Positions 1-12,409 of a stretch of DNA of 64,000 nt are shown here, in pieces. Both the position numbers and the translations under genes were made by a program. The DNA comes from Cyclina sinensis (taxonomy: Eukaryota > Mollusca > Bivalvia > Venerida > Veneridae). The stretch spans positions 1,798,001 through 1,862,000 of the forward strand of contig JAAONU010000017.1 of the NCBI GenBank assembly GCA_012932295.1, given 5' to 3'. Under the pieces are notes generated by a model. It ran no database searches. It had not been told where the DNA came from and worked only from the letters and a program-made list of their open reading frames with translations. Every line of letters starts with the position of its first letter. Position 1 is the first letter of the stretch.

Positions 1-960
1 ATTGCCTTTTTGCTCGTCGAACGATCGAAGACGGAGATAAATACTTTCGAGCCAGACAATGGATTGATTCTCAGCTCAGTATGCTCCAGTGAAGCCAGAC
101 AAGTTTCCGCCAAAAGAGCAATATTAAGATATATATAGAAAATAATACAACAAACATTTTAACTGATAATAATCAGAGCAGTACATTTTTCAGTTTTCAA
201 GTATTTTTATAGCATTAACACGGATATCTCTTCATCTCATTTTAATAGACATTGGTGAAGTCAACAGAAATCTTAAATTACACCAAACTGCATTATGTTC
301 CGGTTTCATAGGTTGACTTAGCTTCTAGCATTGTTTTATTGTTTTTATTTTGAAACAATATCTACTAGTAACTAAGATATCTTGAAACCAGGTCTCGATT
401 TTACAAAATATCTTTAGTATTTACTCACCTATGTTTGTTGTTCAGACTGAATTGTTTGCTTTGTAATAACTGAATTACATTTTTCTCTACATCTAAGTCT
501 TCAGATTTACATTGTTAACAACTAATGATAAAAACATATTCAAAAACACTTCTAGCAGTTTAACAAAAATGGTCTGAGCAGTAACATAAAATGTTTGAGT
601 AATAACTGAAATACATTTTATTCTATAAGTCAATAGTGTCCAAGTAAAGGGTTAACATTTTTGATACATTGTAGTTTTTGGATTGGTATATCTTATACAT
701 CCCAAATAATAATGATTTGCCTTTTCATGAACCATTTTCAAAAAAATGAAGAAGAGAAATCCATTGAAAAAAAAACTCTTGTATGTGTGTAACTAATTCT
801 GTGAAACTGGGACCTAGCATTCAGCTGACATTCTTTTAACTTTTCTTTTTTGAAATTCATTAGATAAGTAAACCTTACACATTTACTCCTGTTTTATTAC
901 GAGAATTTAAAGGGACAAAATTAACCCCTGATATACTGCTCAACCTTTTATTTGCTCATT
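1..960. repeat. Old direct segmental duplicate, copy 1
   Basis: This stretch aligns by eye, in the same orientation, with 23373-24200. Shared stretches include GCCAGACAAG followed by CCGCCAAAAG near 100 and 23465, TCTATAAGTCAATA near 623 and 23926, and TTCATGAACCATTTTC near 725 and 24022. Divergence is substantial, with many small indels, so the duplication is old. No coding potential is visible. The left boundary is cut by the window edge. Confidence 0.7.
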
Positions 961-1090
961 CCCATATGATGATCAATTAGTGATATTAAATGTTAAAGCA
1001 TATGTTAAAAAAAAAACTGAAGGCATATCGATACAGAACGTGTTCAGATGTTGTAAATAATAATAATTGTACAAATAATTAAAAATATGT

Positions 1091-1130
1091 AATAATAATA
1101 ATAATAATAATAATGATGATGATGATGATG
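1091..1130. repeat. Compound (AAT)n(GAT)n microsatellite
   Basis: An uninterrupted run of AAT triplets passes into a run of GAT triplets. It is a simple-sequence repeat with no sign of translation. Confidence 0.95.
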
Positions 1131-4100
1131 GTCAAACAAAAAATACAACTCTCCAAATGAAGATTGATATTAATTCATTCAGTTAACCCATTGTACTTAG
1201 TTTTTACTGACACCATGACTTTGGGTAGATGGTTTGTCCAAATACATTATCATTATCATCAAAACTAATTTGAATATATTTAAACTCTACCGATCGATGT
1301 GAATTAAATAAGTCAATAACAAAAACTAAACTCAACTAGACTAAACTAAATTAAACTACAATTTACGTCCAACAAAACAGAACATTTTCATTCGGAAGCG
1401 CCAATTGTGTTTCAATATAATCCCATAAAATGACAAAATACAAACATAACAGAGACAAGACTGTATCTGAAACAAACCGAGAACATTCTATCATGAACAG
1501 TCTAACCTGACTTCACAAAATTTCCAATCTATTGAACTATTAGTTTTTCGTTTTACTCATTTCCAAACGTTCGACAGCGTGTTTTATAGAAACAAATATA
1601 ATTAAGACATAAATAAAAACCACAGTTTCAGTAATATTAAGGTACGTGTTTGTCTGTTCCTTGAAATAAAAGTCTCAATTTAGCAACAGGCACTTAACTA
1701 TAGCTTAAAGAGGCGCTTTATGGTAGAGGAATCCATCATATGCTCGGAAGAACATTATGTTTTACGTTTTGGGCTCGAAGTACATTTTTTTTAAATTCTG
1801 TCAAATAACGCTAAACTTTTCTAATTCTGTCCTGAAAAATCAATGCTAATGTGAAAAAGAAAAGACAAAGGAAAATGAACAGTGTTTAGAGAAAGATACA
1901 GAAAAGGAAAACATATGGTTCTCTTCCCTAAAAAAATGTATCATTCATGCCGAAGTAGCATTTCAAACTTTTCAGTCAAACCCAACAACAACCATAACAT
2001 TTAAGCACTGTCGTTACAGTCCAAGCAATTTGAAACCTTAACTTTAAAATAATGACCTCTAAGATACGTGTTCGTTATGATAAAGCTAGTTATCTGAATT
2101 CATTAAGTCCTTTTTGCGTATTCGCAATAAATAAGCTTTTAAATTTAAACGGAGACAGCTGAAATGTAGAACCCTATTCAATATTCTAACGATATGATAG
2201 ACATTTATATTATTTTAATTTAGTACTGCTAAATTCACAGTACTAATTGTGTCTAGTTTTTATTACTTTCACTATCTTTCGTAAAGTAACATCTTCCTTA
2301 AATTGCTTTCTGAAATAAACATTCTTGTTTTTCTTGAAAGGTTTACGACATCTTTATACAATGGTCTAGGACTTTAATGTAATACGATAAAATGCATCTA
2401 AATTAGAGGTAAAATATTATTTATGAGGTTTGGCACAAGACGCAAGTTTTATTATATAAGAGAAATTTGTTTCTTATAAGAAAGACACCGTTATCTTTAA
2501 TGTTTTTCGACCTTGAACATTTTCTTGCTTTAGACATCAACATTTCGAAACATTCTTACCTCAGGAAATGCTCCTAGGATTATATTTTAGATGTAATATG
2601 TTCCGTAATTTATATTTCATCATAAGAATATATTAGCCTTTTAAAAGATGTTATTTTATTGCACTTATTATTGTGCTTGGGTTCAATAAACTTGTGATAC
2701 TTCCGATGTACTGAAATTTTTCTTGGACAAATGTTTATAACATAAACAATCATGTTCGACACAAATTTAATAGAAGAAAAACCGTTTGCAAGAGAATTTA
2801 TCTGAAAAATCGGTAGCATAAACGATAAATATAAGTGATAATCTCTGGAGAAAAATTCACAACACAAATTTTGACAACAATAATTTAAATGCTGAAATAT
2901 CAAAGACTTGATGGAATATCAAGCGCTATACGGCATTGCCTTTGCCTATATAAATGCATCAATGCCCTGAACTGGACGTTGTTTCATTTAAAGAGTATAG
3001 TGCGAAAGAGCGAAAAGAAACGATTTTTTCGAACAGTCTAACATCTTTCTACAATTTTCATAGCCAGGAAATTGAATTGCGACTGAAAACATTTCTTCTG
3101 GGATAAAACGCCATCTTTACCACGATGGTTATTTATCAAATTTTTCTTAATATGTCCAGATAAAAGCAACATTTTCTTGTTACTTAACTCTCCCATTTAC
3201 TTTTGTAGCCTAGTCTAGACAAATTATCTGTTAAAGGTGAAGCTTTATCTTTGCCTGAAAATATCCTTTAATATTACGAGTGTAGTCTTTGATTTTTTCT
3301 GTAAATTTATTGTTTCTAGTTTTGCAAATGGTCTTTTATTTTTTCTCTGTTACTGTTTCTAGTTTTGCCAACTATTTATTTATAAAATTTCTTCAGGCGG
3401 GATATTTGAGTTATAGTTTAGGAAACAATCTCATCCAAATAATGTTTTGAAAGGTCAAGGCATTCATTTTTTTTTCGTTGTGAAAATGTCACCATTTTTT
3501 GGCAGTTATTGCATTTAGAATAGGAAAAAAACATAATTATACAAAGTTTTATTTTTAATACAACATCTTTATTTTAAAAAATGAAATAAGGACATACAGT
3601 TCAAATTATGTCGTAAAACAGTGAAAGCACGCTCAGTTCTCAACTTCTCGTAACAATCAACTCACAGATGACCTCAACAAAATGTAGACATATTTAACTC
3701 TTACAAAACAGGAGGAACAGTGGTTGAGGGATTGGAGGTCAGTGGTACAAATCCCACTAAGATGAGAGTCTACAAGGACTTTCCGCAATCCTGACTGTCG
3801 GTGCGAGTGCTGGTTTGAACCCAGGAAGCAGTCATCGAAAGGGATTAATATAAGTTGCACGAACTTGCTTCCCAATCGATGTAAAATAATAAAGTTAAAC
3901 TTAATCTTACAAAACATCATGTAATTCTCTTTGCATCTACGTGAATGCCTCCTTGTCGTACAAAATTAAATACTATCTCATAGTTATTTTGACAGATTTC
4001 GGTCATAAAATAATTACATTTCAGGATACTGTAATAAATGTAATACGTAAATTGCTTCTTTCAAGCTTCCATTATTTACCACCTGCGTCTGTTAAAGCCC

Positions 4101-5860
4101 CATTTTTTTCGTGTAGGCGTGTATGAAATATGTGTCTTGATATATCATAAATGAACAATGATTTTGCAGAAAGATTATTTTTCCAGTCATAACAGCTACA
4201 CAGCAGCAGATCAAATGTATACAAAAGAGCAGTCGTCATCTTTCTTGATGAGAATATCTGAAAGTGATACAAATGGGAAGTGATATTTCAATACAAATAT
4301 AAACTTATCTTGAACTAAAAGAATGTAAAGGCAGTTTTAGGAAAAGAAGTGTAATTGTAAGCTGTTTAAGGTATTAAATTCCTAATACCCTACCTCTACT
4401 CTGAAGAGTATTCAATTCCATTAATTTGTGTAGGTTTTAGACATTTTCACTGAAGCACATGGATGGGTTCAAACCCCACTCAAGCCATTTTTTCTCTAGC
4501 AAATTTTATAGAATTTAAATTCAATTTCTTTCGTTTTAAATGTATTTCAACTGCAATTTCAGTTATTTATTTCTCCAAAACTAGACAGTTGAACTGTTTG
4601 ATATTTTGCCTATTTTTTCAGAATAGTACATGAATAAAAATAATTGTAGCTAATTTGAAACCCTAAAAATTATGTTGAAGTTTACGTTGATATCCTCATC
4701 TCGTAACGAAGTGGGTGGGGGTAGATTCGTGCCATGATTGTAATCATATTTCGTTTGTTCTCACTTTCGGCTTTTCATTTTGTTTGCTTTTTGTCAGCAG
4801 TTCTTCATAATGTGAATGAATACATACGAAGTAACACTTGTTTTTATGGCCAGTCTTTGAAAAAACAACGTGTTTCTCTATATCTTATAAACCCAAGTCG
4901 GGTGATGTTTGAAGTGAATATTAGTAATTTCTTGAAATTTCCATGGTAAATGTGTCTTATATAGTTTATATTTTGTCTTATGATGGTATATTTCTTGAAA
5001 AAGCTCAATTCTATAAGGGATGACAAAATGTTTATAAGTATTCTGATACCTTGTCAAAAATGTCATAGGACTGACATGCGTGCGTCTAGTAGGAAACCCG
5101 CTGTGAAACCAATTTGAAAGTACATGCTGAACATGCTTGTCAGGAGAAAACTTTGCATGCGCCTAAAATATATTTTTACTTTTACCGACATAAATGATCG
5201 AGTCGCTCTCTTTCTTACTTCTTTTTATAAGCAGGTAGTGGGCATCCGGAAGGGAATAAATTGTGCTCACTTTGTTGCTGATCTGTTTTTATACTGCTAT
5301 TAAATTGAACATCAAGATGACATTTTTACAGCCTTTAAAACACCTCGAGGTATCTTGACGATTTGCTAATATAGATAATAACACTTTTCCATCTCTGATG
5401 AATAAAATATATCCAAAAGAAATCAAGCTAAATAAAGAGCTAGCAAACTATCTTGAACTTAAGCATCTATTGAAAATGGTTTCGTTGCTACTAAAACATA
5501 CGATAAAAGAGATGATTTCGGTTTCAATATTGTTAATTATTCATTTTAGATGGTGACGTCCCACGCGCTACTTATGGGGTTTATATTTCACAGTTTTTTC
5601 GCTTTTTTAGAGCTTGTAACAATGTTTAAGATCTAAATGAACGCAGTCTTTGCATAGCAGAAACTTCTGAAACAGAGGATCGGACCACAAATTAAAGAAA
5701 CGTTTTGCATTTTGCCGATACCCAGCTTTAAGTAAAAATAAGTTGAAGTTTAAAATCACTACTGCAACAAGGTATTTCGCTGTACAATGCCATCAGCTTT
5801 ATATTTTTATATGTTGTGTTATTTTGCTTGCAACATTGTCGAGTTGATGGGTGGGTTGAA
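1131..5860. other. AT-rich stretch without recognised gene
   Basis: Both strands carry only short open frames with no domain signature, biased composition and no splice pattern I can support. Within it are small tRNA-promoter-like fragments: around 3700-3890 (listed separately) and near 4470, where GGGTTCAAACCCC resembles a B box. I see no complete element with target duplications here. It could be intergenic or intronic. Confidence 0.6.
3700..3890. repeat. tRNA-like SINE fragment (tentative)
   Basis: The segment has B-box-like words on both strands: GGTACAAATCCCAC near 3750 and CTGGTTTGAACCCAGG near 3812. It also has an A-box-like CAGTGGTTGAGG near 3718. This is the composition expected for a decayed tRNA-derived SINE, but no tail and no target duplication can be defined, so family and orientation are uncertain. 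Confidence 0.3.
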
Positions 5861-5865
5861 CTTGA

Positions 5866-6143
5866 TCACCAGAACTGTTCTTGTTTGTTCTTATGAAAAT
5901 CTGTTGGGACAAGTGTGAGGTGGGTGTACCCTAAAAGCTGGTTTAAATCCCCTTGGGTAAATGTTTTACCACTATCCATTCTAATGCGTTAACCCCTCGA
6001 TTTGTCATTTTCGTTAATTATTTGTGATATCTGTTTTTAATTGATCTATCAATAGATTTATGCTATTTTTCCTCTATTTTTTGACTGTGTAGGGAGGCTG
6101 TGTTTTCTGACTGTGGTCTTTCCTGATATGTGTTTTTCACGAT
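5866..6143 (+). repeat. Interspersed repeat family, copy 1
   Basis: This segment matches 24275-24558 on the opposite strand. The best-conserved block is TGTGTAGGGAGGCTGTGTTT followed by TCTGACTGTGGTCTTTCCTG. A B-box-like CTGGTTTAAATCCCC lies near 5940, so a tRNA-derived SINE is the most likely class. No target duplication was found, and the ends are approximate. Confidence 0.6.
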
Positions 6144-8625
6144 TTTATTTTCATGTACTGGTTTATAAGTAATTAGTGAGCAAATTGTTTTAAAATGTTA
6201 TTTATTTGAATGAAACCAATAAAGTAATAGATGGTTTTTTGTTTGACTTTTAAGTACATTACGTTACAACTGCTTTGCAATACGAGAAGATAATCTTTGG
6301 TGGTCCTTTATTACAACTACATAAGGTAAGGTAGAGATACACAAACAAGCACACGTTTATTCAGGAAAACTCTCAGTTAAAGCGGTAGAAAACGTCATCT
6401 GTTCTGCAATGAAGTTATATATTTTAGCGCCAATAATTGGCCTTCGAGAAAGCGTAATTGGTTTTGTTTGAGGCAGATGTGTTCAGAATGCATGATTAGT
6501 CTATTCCTCAGGGAAGCAATAATAATGTCTCATTCAGTACGTATGTCACAAAGAGAGTTTGTTTACATTGTTTCCGTAAATCTAACGCATTTAGAGATTT
6601 TATGAAGACTTCGTTGCTTTTAGACGTATATTTGATATTTCAATAATTTTAGATTTCTTCTGAGTGCGGAAGACAACTGATAAACTATAATACAAAGACG
6701 GAACTGTTTCATCCCATGTGGAAACCAAGGTGCATAATTTCATACTGATCGGTACAAGCTTGTATTTGTACACAAAAGGCAAATATTAACTGATCAATCT
6801 ATAAGAATCTATTGCAGTAGTGCATTCTGAACAGATAGCCCACAGACTGAGGAAACAACAAAAATATCATACACTCCGCGTCTTAATGACATAATGTTCA
6901 ATCTAATGTTTCAATTTTTGCATAGTTTGTCTAATTCCTTTCGTTTACTGCAGATTGAATTGCTAAAGATGCATTATGTTTAGTCCTTAATTCGTTGCCC
7001 CTTTCTACATGGTAGACATTAAGGTATATTTTTCTTTCGTTTAAATGCAAAGTGACAGGTGTTAATTTGGTTAACAAGATTACTGATGGGATAATTAAGA
7101 ACTAAATTTTAGGTTTCAGTAATGTACGGTTAAATATATCACGGTGTTGAGTTCAGATGTGTTTAATTTAATCAGAAAGGCCGTAGGCGTGTATGATTGA
7201 ATAATTACGCTTATGAGCGATGTTTATAATGCCTTCTATTAAGGAGAGTAACATGTGCATTTAAACAGTTTCCGTTGAGCACAAATATTTACAAATGATC
7301 ATGAAGCTGAAAGAGAAATAAATCAAAATAATCTTCATTGTTGATAAGCCGGCTGTTTTTACCAGGAGATAGGCCATAGTTTATCTGTTGTCTTCTTTTT
7401 GTCTAAATTGTATTTAAGGAATAAAGGATTTGAGATGTGGATATCTATTTTATTCACAGAAATCACCAAAATGTCCTTGGAAAAAACGAACATAAATTGT
7501 CTGTATCCTTTTCATTTTATATTTAAAAAAAGGGAAAACTCGCTTTCTCAATATCAATCTTTATCCTAAAGAAAACAACAAAGCGAGAGTCAGCAGGCCG
7601 ATTGCCATTGAATTAAAGCAAATACTTTTCTCTGGCCCAAAAGAGACAATACCAAAAACAGCCGCTTTATTTGTAACAAATTACTGTGAAGGGCTGATAC
7701 TTTGACCATAAAAACCATTTGTTCTCGCAATGAAACATACAATGCTCCAAAATATTACTAGTCGTTTTGACAGATTGCCTTTGGCATGACTATAAATGTC
7801 TATCTGTTTTGAGCAAAAATAGATATTTCGAATTGTGTATCTGACATAATGCAATTTTTTTGTGGTTGAAAAAGCTTTCTGGTCTATATCTTTTATATTC
7901 ATATAAGAAACAAAAGGGAGTAGGGACTCATTAATTTTTGCTAAGTTTTGTGAATAAGGTAAACTTCGGCTTAAAATAGAACTTTGGTCCCATAAAACGC
8001 TTCGTTTTTATTTATATGATTACAAGTAAATCGCCACAGATTTAAAACATTACTTCCGAAAAGGGAGAGCTTTGGCATTCTGAAAATCTTTGTTGTTCTA
8101 TTTGTCTAAAACTGAATACTCCAAATTCAACTTTAGAAGTTATTTTATTGTCTGCTTGCAAAAAGGTTGAATTATTCTTGTTTGCATGTGGACGATTTAT
8201 TCCTAAATAGTACAGGAAAATTCAACACTTCTAGCTGCAAAATCTCATTTACAATTAAGTTATTTACTTCTTATTTCTGTGTTGAAGCTTGTAAAAAATG
8301 TTGCCAGCTTTCCATGCTGGTGAAAAATTTGATAATAGATAAAGTTATATTGTAAAACATCCTTAATTCAGATTTAGAAACAAAAGGTGTCAATTTGAGA
8401 TTATCTGTCGTCGGTGCCTTTGCCCACATGAAGGACTTCTCTTGCAATGCTAAGTTATATTAGGTTGTAGTGAGGAGGTGGGGATGGCGCAGTGCAAGAT
8501 GTAGAAAAAATCCTTTCCAGAGACACCGCTGGTAATTTTCAGTGTTCAGTGTATAGTATTAATATATTGAACCTCGGTTTAAGATTTCATCCGAGAGACA
8601 ATAAGTAAATTGAATGTTAGTAGAG
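6144..8625. other. AT-rich stretch without recognised gene
   Basis: No open frame with a recognisable domain, no tandem repeat and no bounded mobile element was seen on either strand. Confidence 0.6.
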
Positions 8626-8626
8626 G

Positions 8627-8698
8627 AGCGGGGGATTTAACTCACTACCTCTGAATGACAAGTTCAACTCGTGACCACTACATCACTGATCCACACAA
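8627..8698 (-). repeat. tRNA-like SINE head fragment (tentative)
   Basis: On the minus strand the segment reads with an A-box-like TCAGTGATGTAGTGGTCA followed about 40 bases later by GAGTTAAATCCCC, a B-box-like word. No acceptor stem closes, so it is not a working tRNA gene. A decayed SINE is the likely explanation. Confidence 0.35.
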
Positions 8699-8765
8699 CG
8701 AATTTTAAATGCTATGTGTTTGTGTGGCACTAGGGTATGTCGACAATTGTCAGAATACTTTAAGG

Positions 8766-9455
8766 CATCTTCGCTAGCCAAGGGTTACGATCCGCCCCCT
8801 CCTCTTCACCCTTGGCGGATATAGCCAATATTTTGTATTTCGCGGGTTGCGCCGCCTATCGGATTTCCACGGTTATTCCCCTTAACATGATTTCATCGAT
8901 AGCCAATCAGCGCAAGCCTTGTAAAACCACTTTGTCGAAAGCAAAAATGGCTGCGCCCAGTAAAATAAATATGACCAGGATTGAAGCGGATATTTGCCGA
9001 CAATTTGAGATTCAGGCATAGAGACCTAATCAGAAATAAGCCATCAAAGCTCTGATCAGCGGAAAAGACATTTTCATTGGTACAAAGACTGGAAGCGGCA
9101 AATCACTAGCATACGAGTGCATACCGACAATATTTCCAGGTTCTTGTGTGGTGATCGTCGCACCCTTGGTTTCCATCATGAACGAACAGTGCAAAAAGCT
9201 AAGTAAATATGGTTCTTCTGTGCTTAGGTGGCAATGTGACACAAACGGCAATAATTGCTACATGCTGCCATGTTTACATTTTGTCTCCCCTTGCGTGATA
9301 GTTGCGTGATCGTTTGTAATCGGCGATTTGATTGGACGCAGCTACCTATAGCTGCAGCCAATGAAAAATACCGCGGCGGAGATAGAAAATATTGGCTATA
9401 TCCGCCAAGGGTGAAGAGGAGGGGGGCGGATCGTAACCCTTGGCTAGCGAAGATG
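8766..9455. mobile_element. 690-bp TIR transposon carrying a helicase fragment
   Basis: The ends are inverted repeats of about 67 bp beginning CATCTTCGCTAGCCAAGGGT. They are identical apart from a C5 versus C6 run. The element is flanked by perfect 9-bp direct repeats ACTTTAAGG at 8757-8765 and 9456-9464. Inside the TIR, CCAAGGGT and ACCCTTGG form a smaller inverted pair. The interior holds the start of a RecQ-like helicase with two stop codons (8947-9228). The size and broken ORF mark it as a non-autonomous internal-deletion copy. A 9-bp duplication fits Mutator-like or helicase-bearing Academ-like groups. The helicase makes the second attractive, but the superfamily is not settled. Confidence 0.9.
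8947..9228 (+). pseudogene. N-terminal fragment of a RecQ-like superfamily II DNA helicase
   Basis: Reading from the ATG at 8947, one frame gives MAAPSKINMTRIEADICRQF and then a stop (TAG, 9019-9021), RPNQK and a second stop (TAA, 9037-9039). It continues in the same frame with ALISGKDIFIGTKTGSGKS, a Walker A motif of the RecQ/DEAD type, and CVVIVAPLVSIMNEQ, the usual motif Ia region. Each stop is one base from a sense codon expected in the family. Homology fades after about KKLSKYGSS and the remaining helicase motifs are absent. It is therefore a truncated, inactivated gene start, carried as the interior of the 690-bp TIR element. RecQ-like genes of this kind are often transposon-borne in marine invertebrates (recalled family knowledge). 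Confidence 0.8.
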
Positions 9456-9464
9456 ACTTTAAGG

Positions 9465-10034
9465 TAGACTAAGGTAGCTCTATTTTCCTGATTGTAGGAA
9501 TGCTATCGAAATTTAAGATGCTCAATCAACTATATCTTAGTTATAATGTCAGGCAGGGCATATGGGAAACACTTGTTTGTTTCAAGCGGAATCTTTTGTT
9601 CTGTTGAACAATTCTTGAATTTTGTTTTGTGGAGCAAAAATATATATAAATACAGGACATCATACACATGAGTGTTTTGATATCGAAGTTATCTTGATGA
9701 GTTTACCCACTGACGCCGAGAATGTATGTGATAAATGATTTCACGAATTTCAAATTAATATTTTGTCTAATATTTTACTTGAAGATGGTATTGTCTTATC
9801 TTCGGCTTTTTTTCCAGTGGCGCAGAAAATATTGTCCTCTTCATATTTTTCAGTCTGGTAAAGATCGAGTTATAAGGTCTAATAACGTATTTTTTTTTGT
9901 CCTTTGAGTTGTCTGGTAGGAATCTGTATCAAAAAGGACAAACACAGATACCTTACCATTGCAAAATAATTGTAAGCAGTTTAAAAAAACGATGATTTGT
10001 GCTAGGAATGTGGCGTATTTCTTTCCAGTTATTT
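9465..10034. other. Spacer without recognised feature
   Basis: AT-rich DNA between the 690-bp element and the minisatellite. No gene or bounded repeat was seen. Confidence 0.5.
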
Positions 10035-10242
10035 CATATGATTGTTTAATTAACAATTATTAGGGTTATTTTATAGACTGAATTGATTAATTAACACCTA
10101 TTACGAGTCATTTTATAGGATTGATTTATTAAAAACTGTAAGGAGTATTTTATAGGATTGATAAATTTACAACTATTACGGGTCATTTAATAGGATTAGT
10201 TAATTGACAACTGTTATGGGCTATTGAATAGGATTGATTGTA
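10035..10242. repeat. Minisatellite, about five units of 37-41 bp
   Basis: Units run AATTAACA, then CTATTACGRGTCATTTTATA, then GGATTGATT, with period 41, 38, 37 and 38 bp. A partial copy of the same unit lies alone at 23053-23108, on the other side of the large transposon. Units are diverged from one another. Confidence 0.8.
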
Positions 10243-10551
10243 GGATCCGGTAGAAATCGGTAGGTATGAAAGGACACCCTTTTTATGAAGGAATGTGTAG
10301 TCTTTGTAACCGAATTTAATTTACAGCACTTGAGCATTGACAATGTTATGAGTAGTAGTCACTGTTTCGAAATTGTTAAAGAAGAATTATGGACATGGGT
10401 AAGGAGCCCTGATAGCTCAGGACCATTATCTTTTAAACTGTGAGTACTTTCTAATGGACGGAGAAAAATATGTTAATTCAGAAGTTATTAATATCCCCAG
10501 CCACTACGTAACATTTCATACATTGATGACGTCAACGACACATACGGTACT

Positions 10552-10554
10552 TAA
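10552..10554. other. Target-site duplication, left (TAA)
   Basis: TAA directly precedes the left terminus ACACGGTGCC and recurs at 21225-21227 after the right terminus. TTAA also occurs at both ends with a one-base asymmetry (left TTAA then ACACGG; right CCGTG then TTAA), so a 4-bp TTAA target cannot be excluded. Confidence 0.7.
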
Positions 10555-11044
10555 ACACGGTGCCGATACCACGTGACTTCGATGGATATGTGTGGGTGGA
10601 CAAAAGGTAAACAAAACGTCGATTGAGGTAACTTTTTTTACGATATTTTTTTTAATACATCATAATTTTTCATCGGATAGAGTTGAGGGCCCGCTCCCTT
10701 TGGTAACACAAACTGTCCCCAAATGTTTCTCGCAAATATTTTGTAGTTTTTTAATAAAGTGAAACGGCGCGTTTTAAATTGGTAAAATTGCGATGATATG
10801 TGTGGAAGCATATCTTAAAAACGATGCCAAATCCACCTTTATAGTTTGTTTAAGAAACCTATTATATTACCGGAGCGAACAATATTTGATACAGAGTAAA
10901 CATTGTGTGTGGAATGCATTTTATTCAACAAGTGAACAAAATAATGCTAAATAATTCAAAAGAGATATGTGTGGAATAGGTTTTTAAAATGATATGTGTG
11001 GAAGCAATATTTCCACGCAACCACTATCAACATGGTTTTCGGCA
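10555..11044 (+). repeat. Left terminal inverted repeat, 490 bp
   Basis: Begins ACACGGTGCCGATACCACGT and ends near GGTTTTCGGCA. It is the reverse complement of 20735-21224 over the full 490 bp, with one difference by my reading (G at 10896 against A opposite 20883). It contains five subterminal motif copies. Confidence 0.95.
10586..11001 (+). promoter_or_regulatory. Array of five ATATGTGTGG-type subterminal motifs
   Basis: Copies lie at 10586-10595, 10796-10805, 10965-10974 and 10992-11001, with a variant (TTGTGTGTGGAATGC) near 10903. Most continue as GGAAGCA or GGAATxx. The mirror set lies in the right TIR at 20778-20787, 20805-20814, 20974-20983 and 21184-21193, with the variant near 20868. 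Repeated subterminal words are typical transposase or accessory-protein binding sites. Which element protein binds them is unknown. Confidence 0.6.
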
Positions 11045-11199
11045 TATATAATATCAAATATAGTCAGAACAACGACTGATAGAATCGTTTAACAGCATAA
11101 TAATAGAAAAAATTGTTGCACGGAAAATCTGTATAATTCTGTTAGTGCGTGCGTTGTAGGTGTATCTTTTTCATTATGTCTCCCTACAATCCACAGATA

Positions 11200-12330
11200 T
11201 TGTTTTTCTACTTTCCGTCCGTCTGTATGTCTGTCTGTATGTCACAAAGTTTGTCTGCCCTTATTCTTCATAACCGATGGTTGGATTTCAATGGGTCTTG
11301 CTATGTTTATTTGGTACTAAGCCAAGTTGAGAAAATCTTAGGCTTTTTCCGATTCAAAGATTTCCGGAGAAGTTATGGGACTTTGTATTTCCGAAAGTGA
11401 ACACTTATTGGCATATCTATAAAACAGCTAGTCTGATTAAAAAATTTCACAGGAATGATTTAAGCAAGTACAATTTAGCTGATTTGCTCCAGTCGGCAGA
11501 AGTTCAGAGGGTTTATTCACCTTGATTGGTCAAAATTTGAACACATACGGGCATATCTCAATTACCACTTGTCTGATTGTGACAAACTTTACATGCATGC
11601 TTGTTAGTAAGTGTAGTTACAAGTGTGGTTGGTTTGTTCCGGACCGCCGATTTTAAGTGGAAGGAGGTGCCTCCATTTGTTCAGAATTGATATCATATTG
11701 GTATATTTCCCTAATCACGTTTCTAATTTTGAAAAATATTCACCGAAATGATTTTTAGCAAAAGTATTTATAAGTTACGTTGATGTGATCCGGTCGGCTG
11801 TTTTAGTGGAGTTATGGGCCTTTATTTTTTTACAGTTGGAACTGATATGGGCAGATCTCCTTAACCCTTTATCTGATTTTGACAACATTTAAGATAAATA
11901 ATTGTTAGCTAGTGTAGTTTTAAGTTTTAAAGATGTGTTATGGTGATGACTTTTAGTGGAGTTGTAGCCCTTGATTTCAGTCAGATTGATTTCTTTTGGG
12001 CATATCTCCATAACTGTTAACTGATTTTAAAAGAAATTTCAAAGGATTAATTTTAATCCAGAATAGTTATGCACTTTTGTCTTGCTCCAGTTGGCTGATT
12101 TTTAGTGATGTTATATTTCTTAATTTATCCAAATTTGCATACATTTGAGTACATCTCCGTAACTGTTGGTTATATTTGACAAAACTTGACAACATTGTTT
12201 ATTAGCAAGTGAAGTACATGTATATATTATTGGCTTATAGTAGAAGGTTGTTTTTTTAGAAAAGTGGCGACCCTTGATTTGCCCTAAATTGAACACAGTT
12301 TTCTTCGTGGTAAATGGCATGTCGGGGAGA
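11200..12330. repeat. Degenerate ~150-bp tandem repeat inside transposon, left
   Basis: It starts with a TCCGTCCGTCTGTATGTCTG tract, then repeats a block recognisable by (G)GGCATATCTCCNTAACC followed by TCTGATTTTGACAAAA. Copies occur near 11411, 11550, 11700, 11850, 12000 and 12148, giving a period near 150 bp. Units are strongly diverged. The design (pyrimidine-rich start, then degenerate units with a 'second person' phase that is poorly conserved) matches the repeat at 19185-19960 and the one at the right edge of the window, although their words differ. It lies directly upstream of the large ORF and may contain its promoter, but no promoter motif can be named. Confidence 0.7.
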
Positions 12331-12409
12331 CATACGCTTCTCTTAAAAAAGGATCTCTATATACTTTAAATTATTGTTGTTTTTTTTAATTGACAGCAGT
12401 TCCATTACC

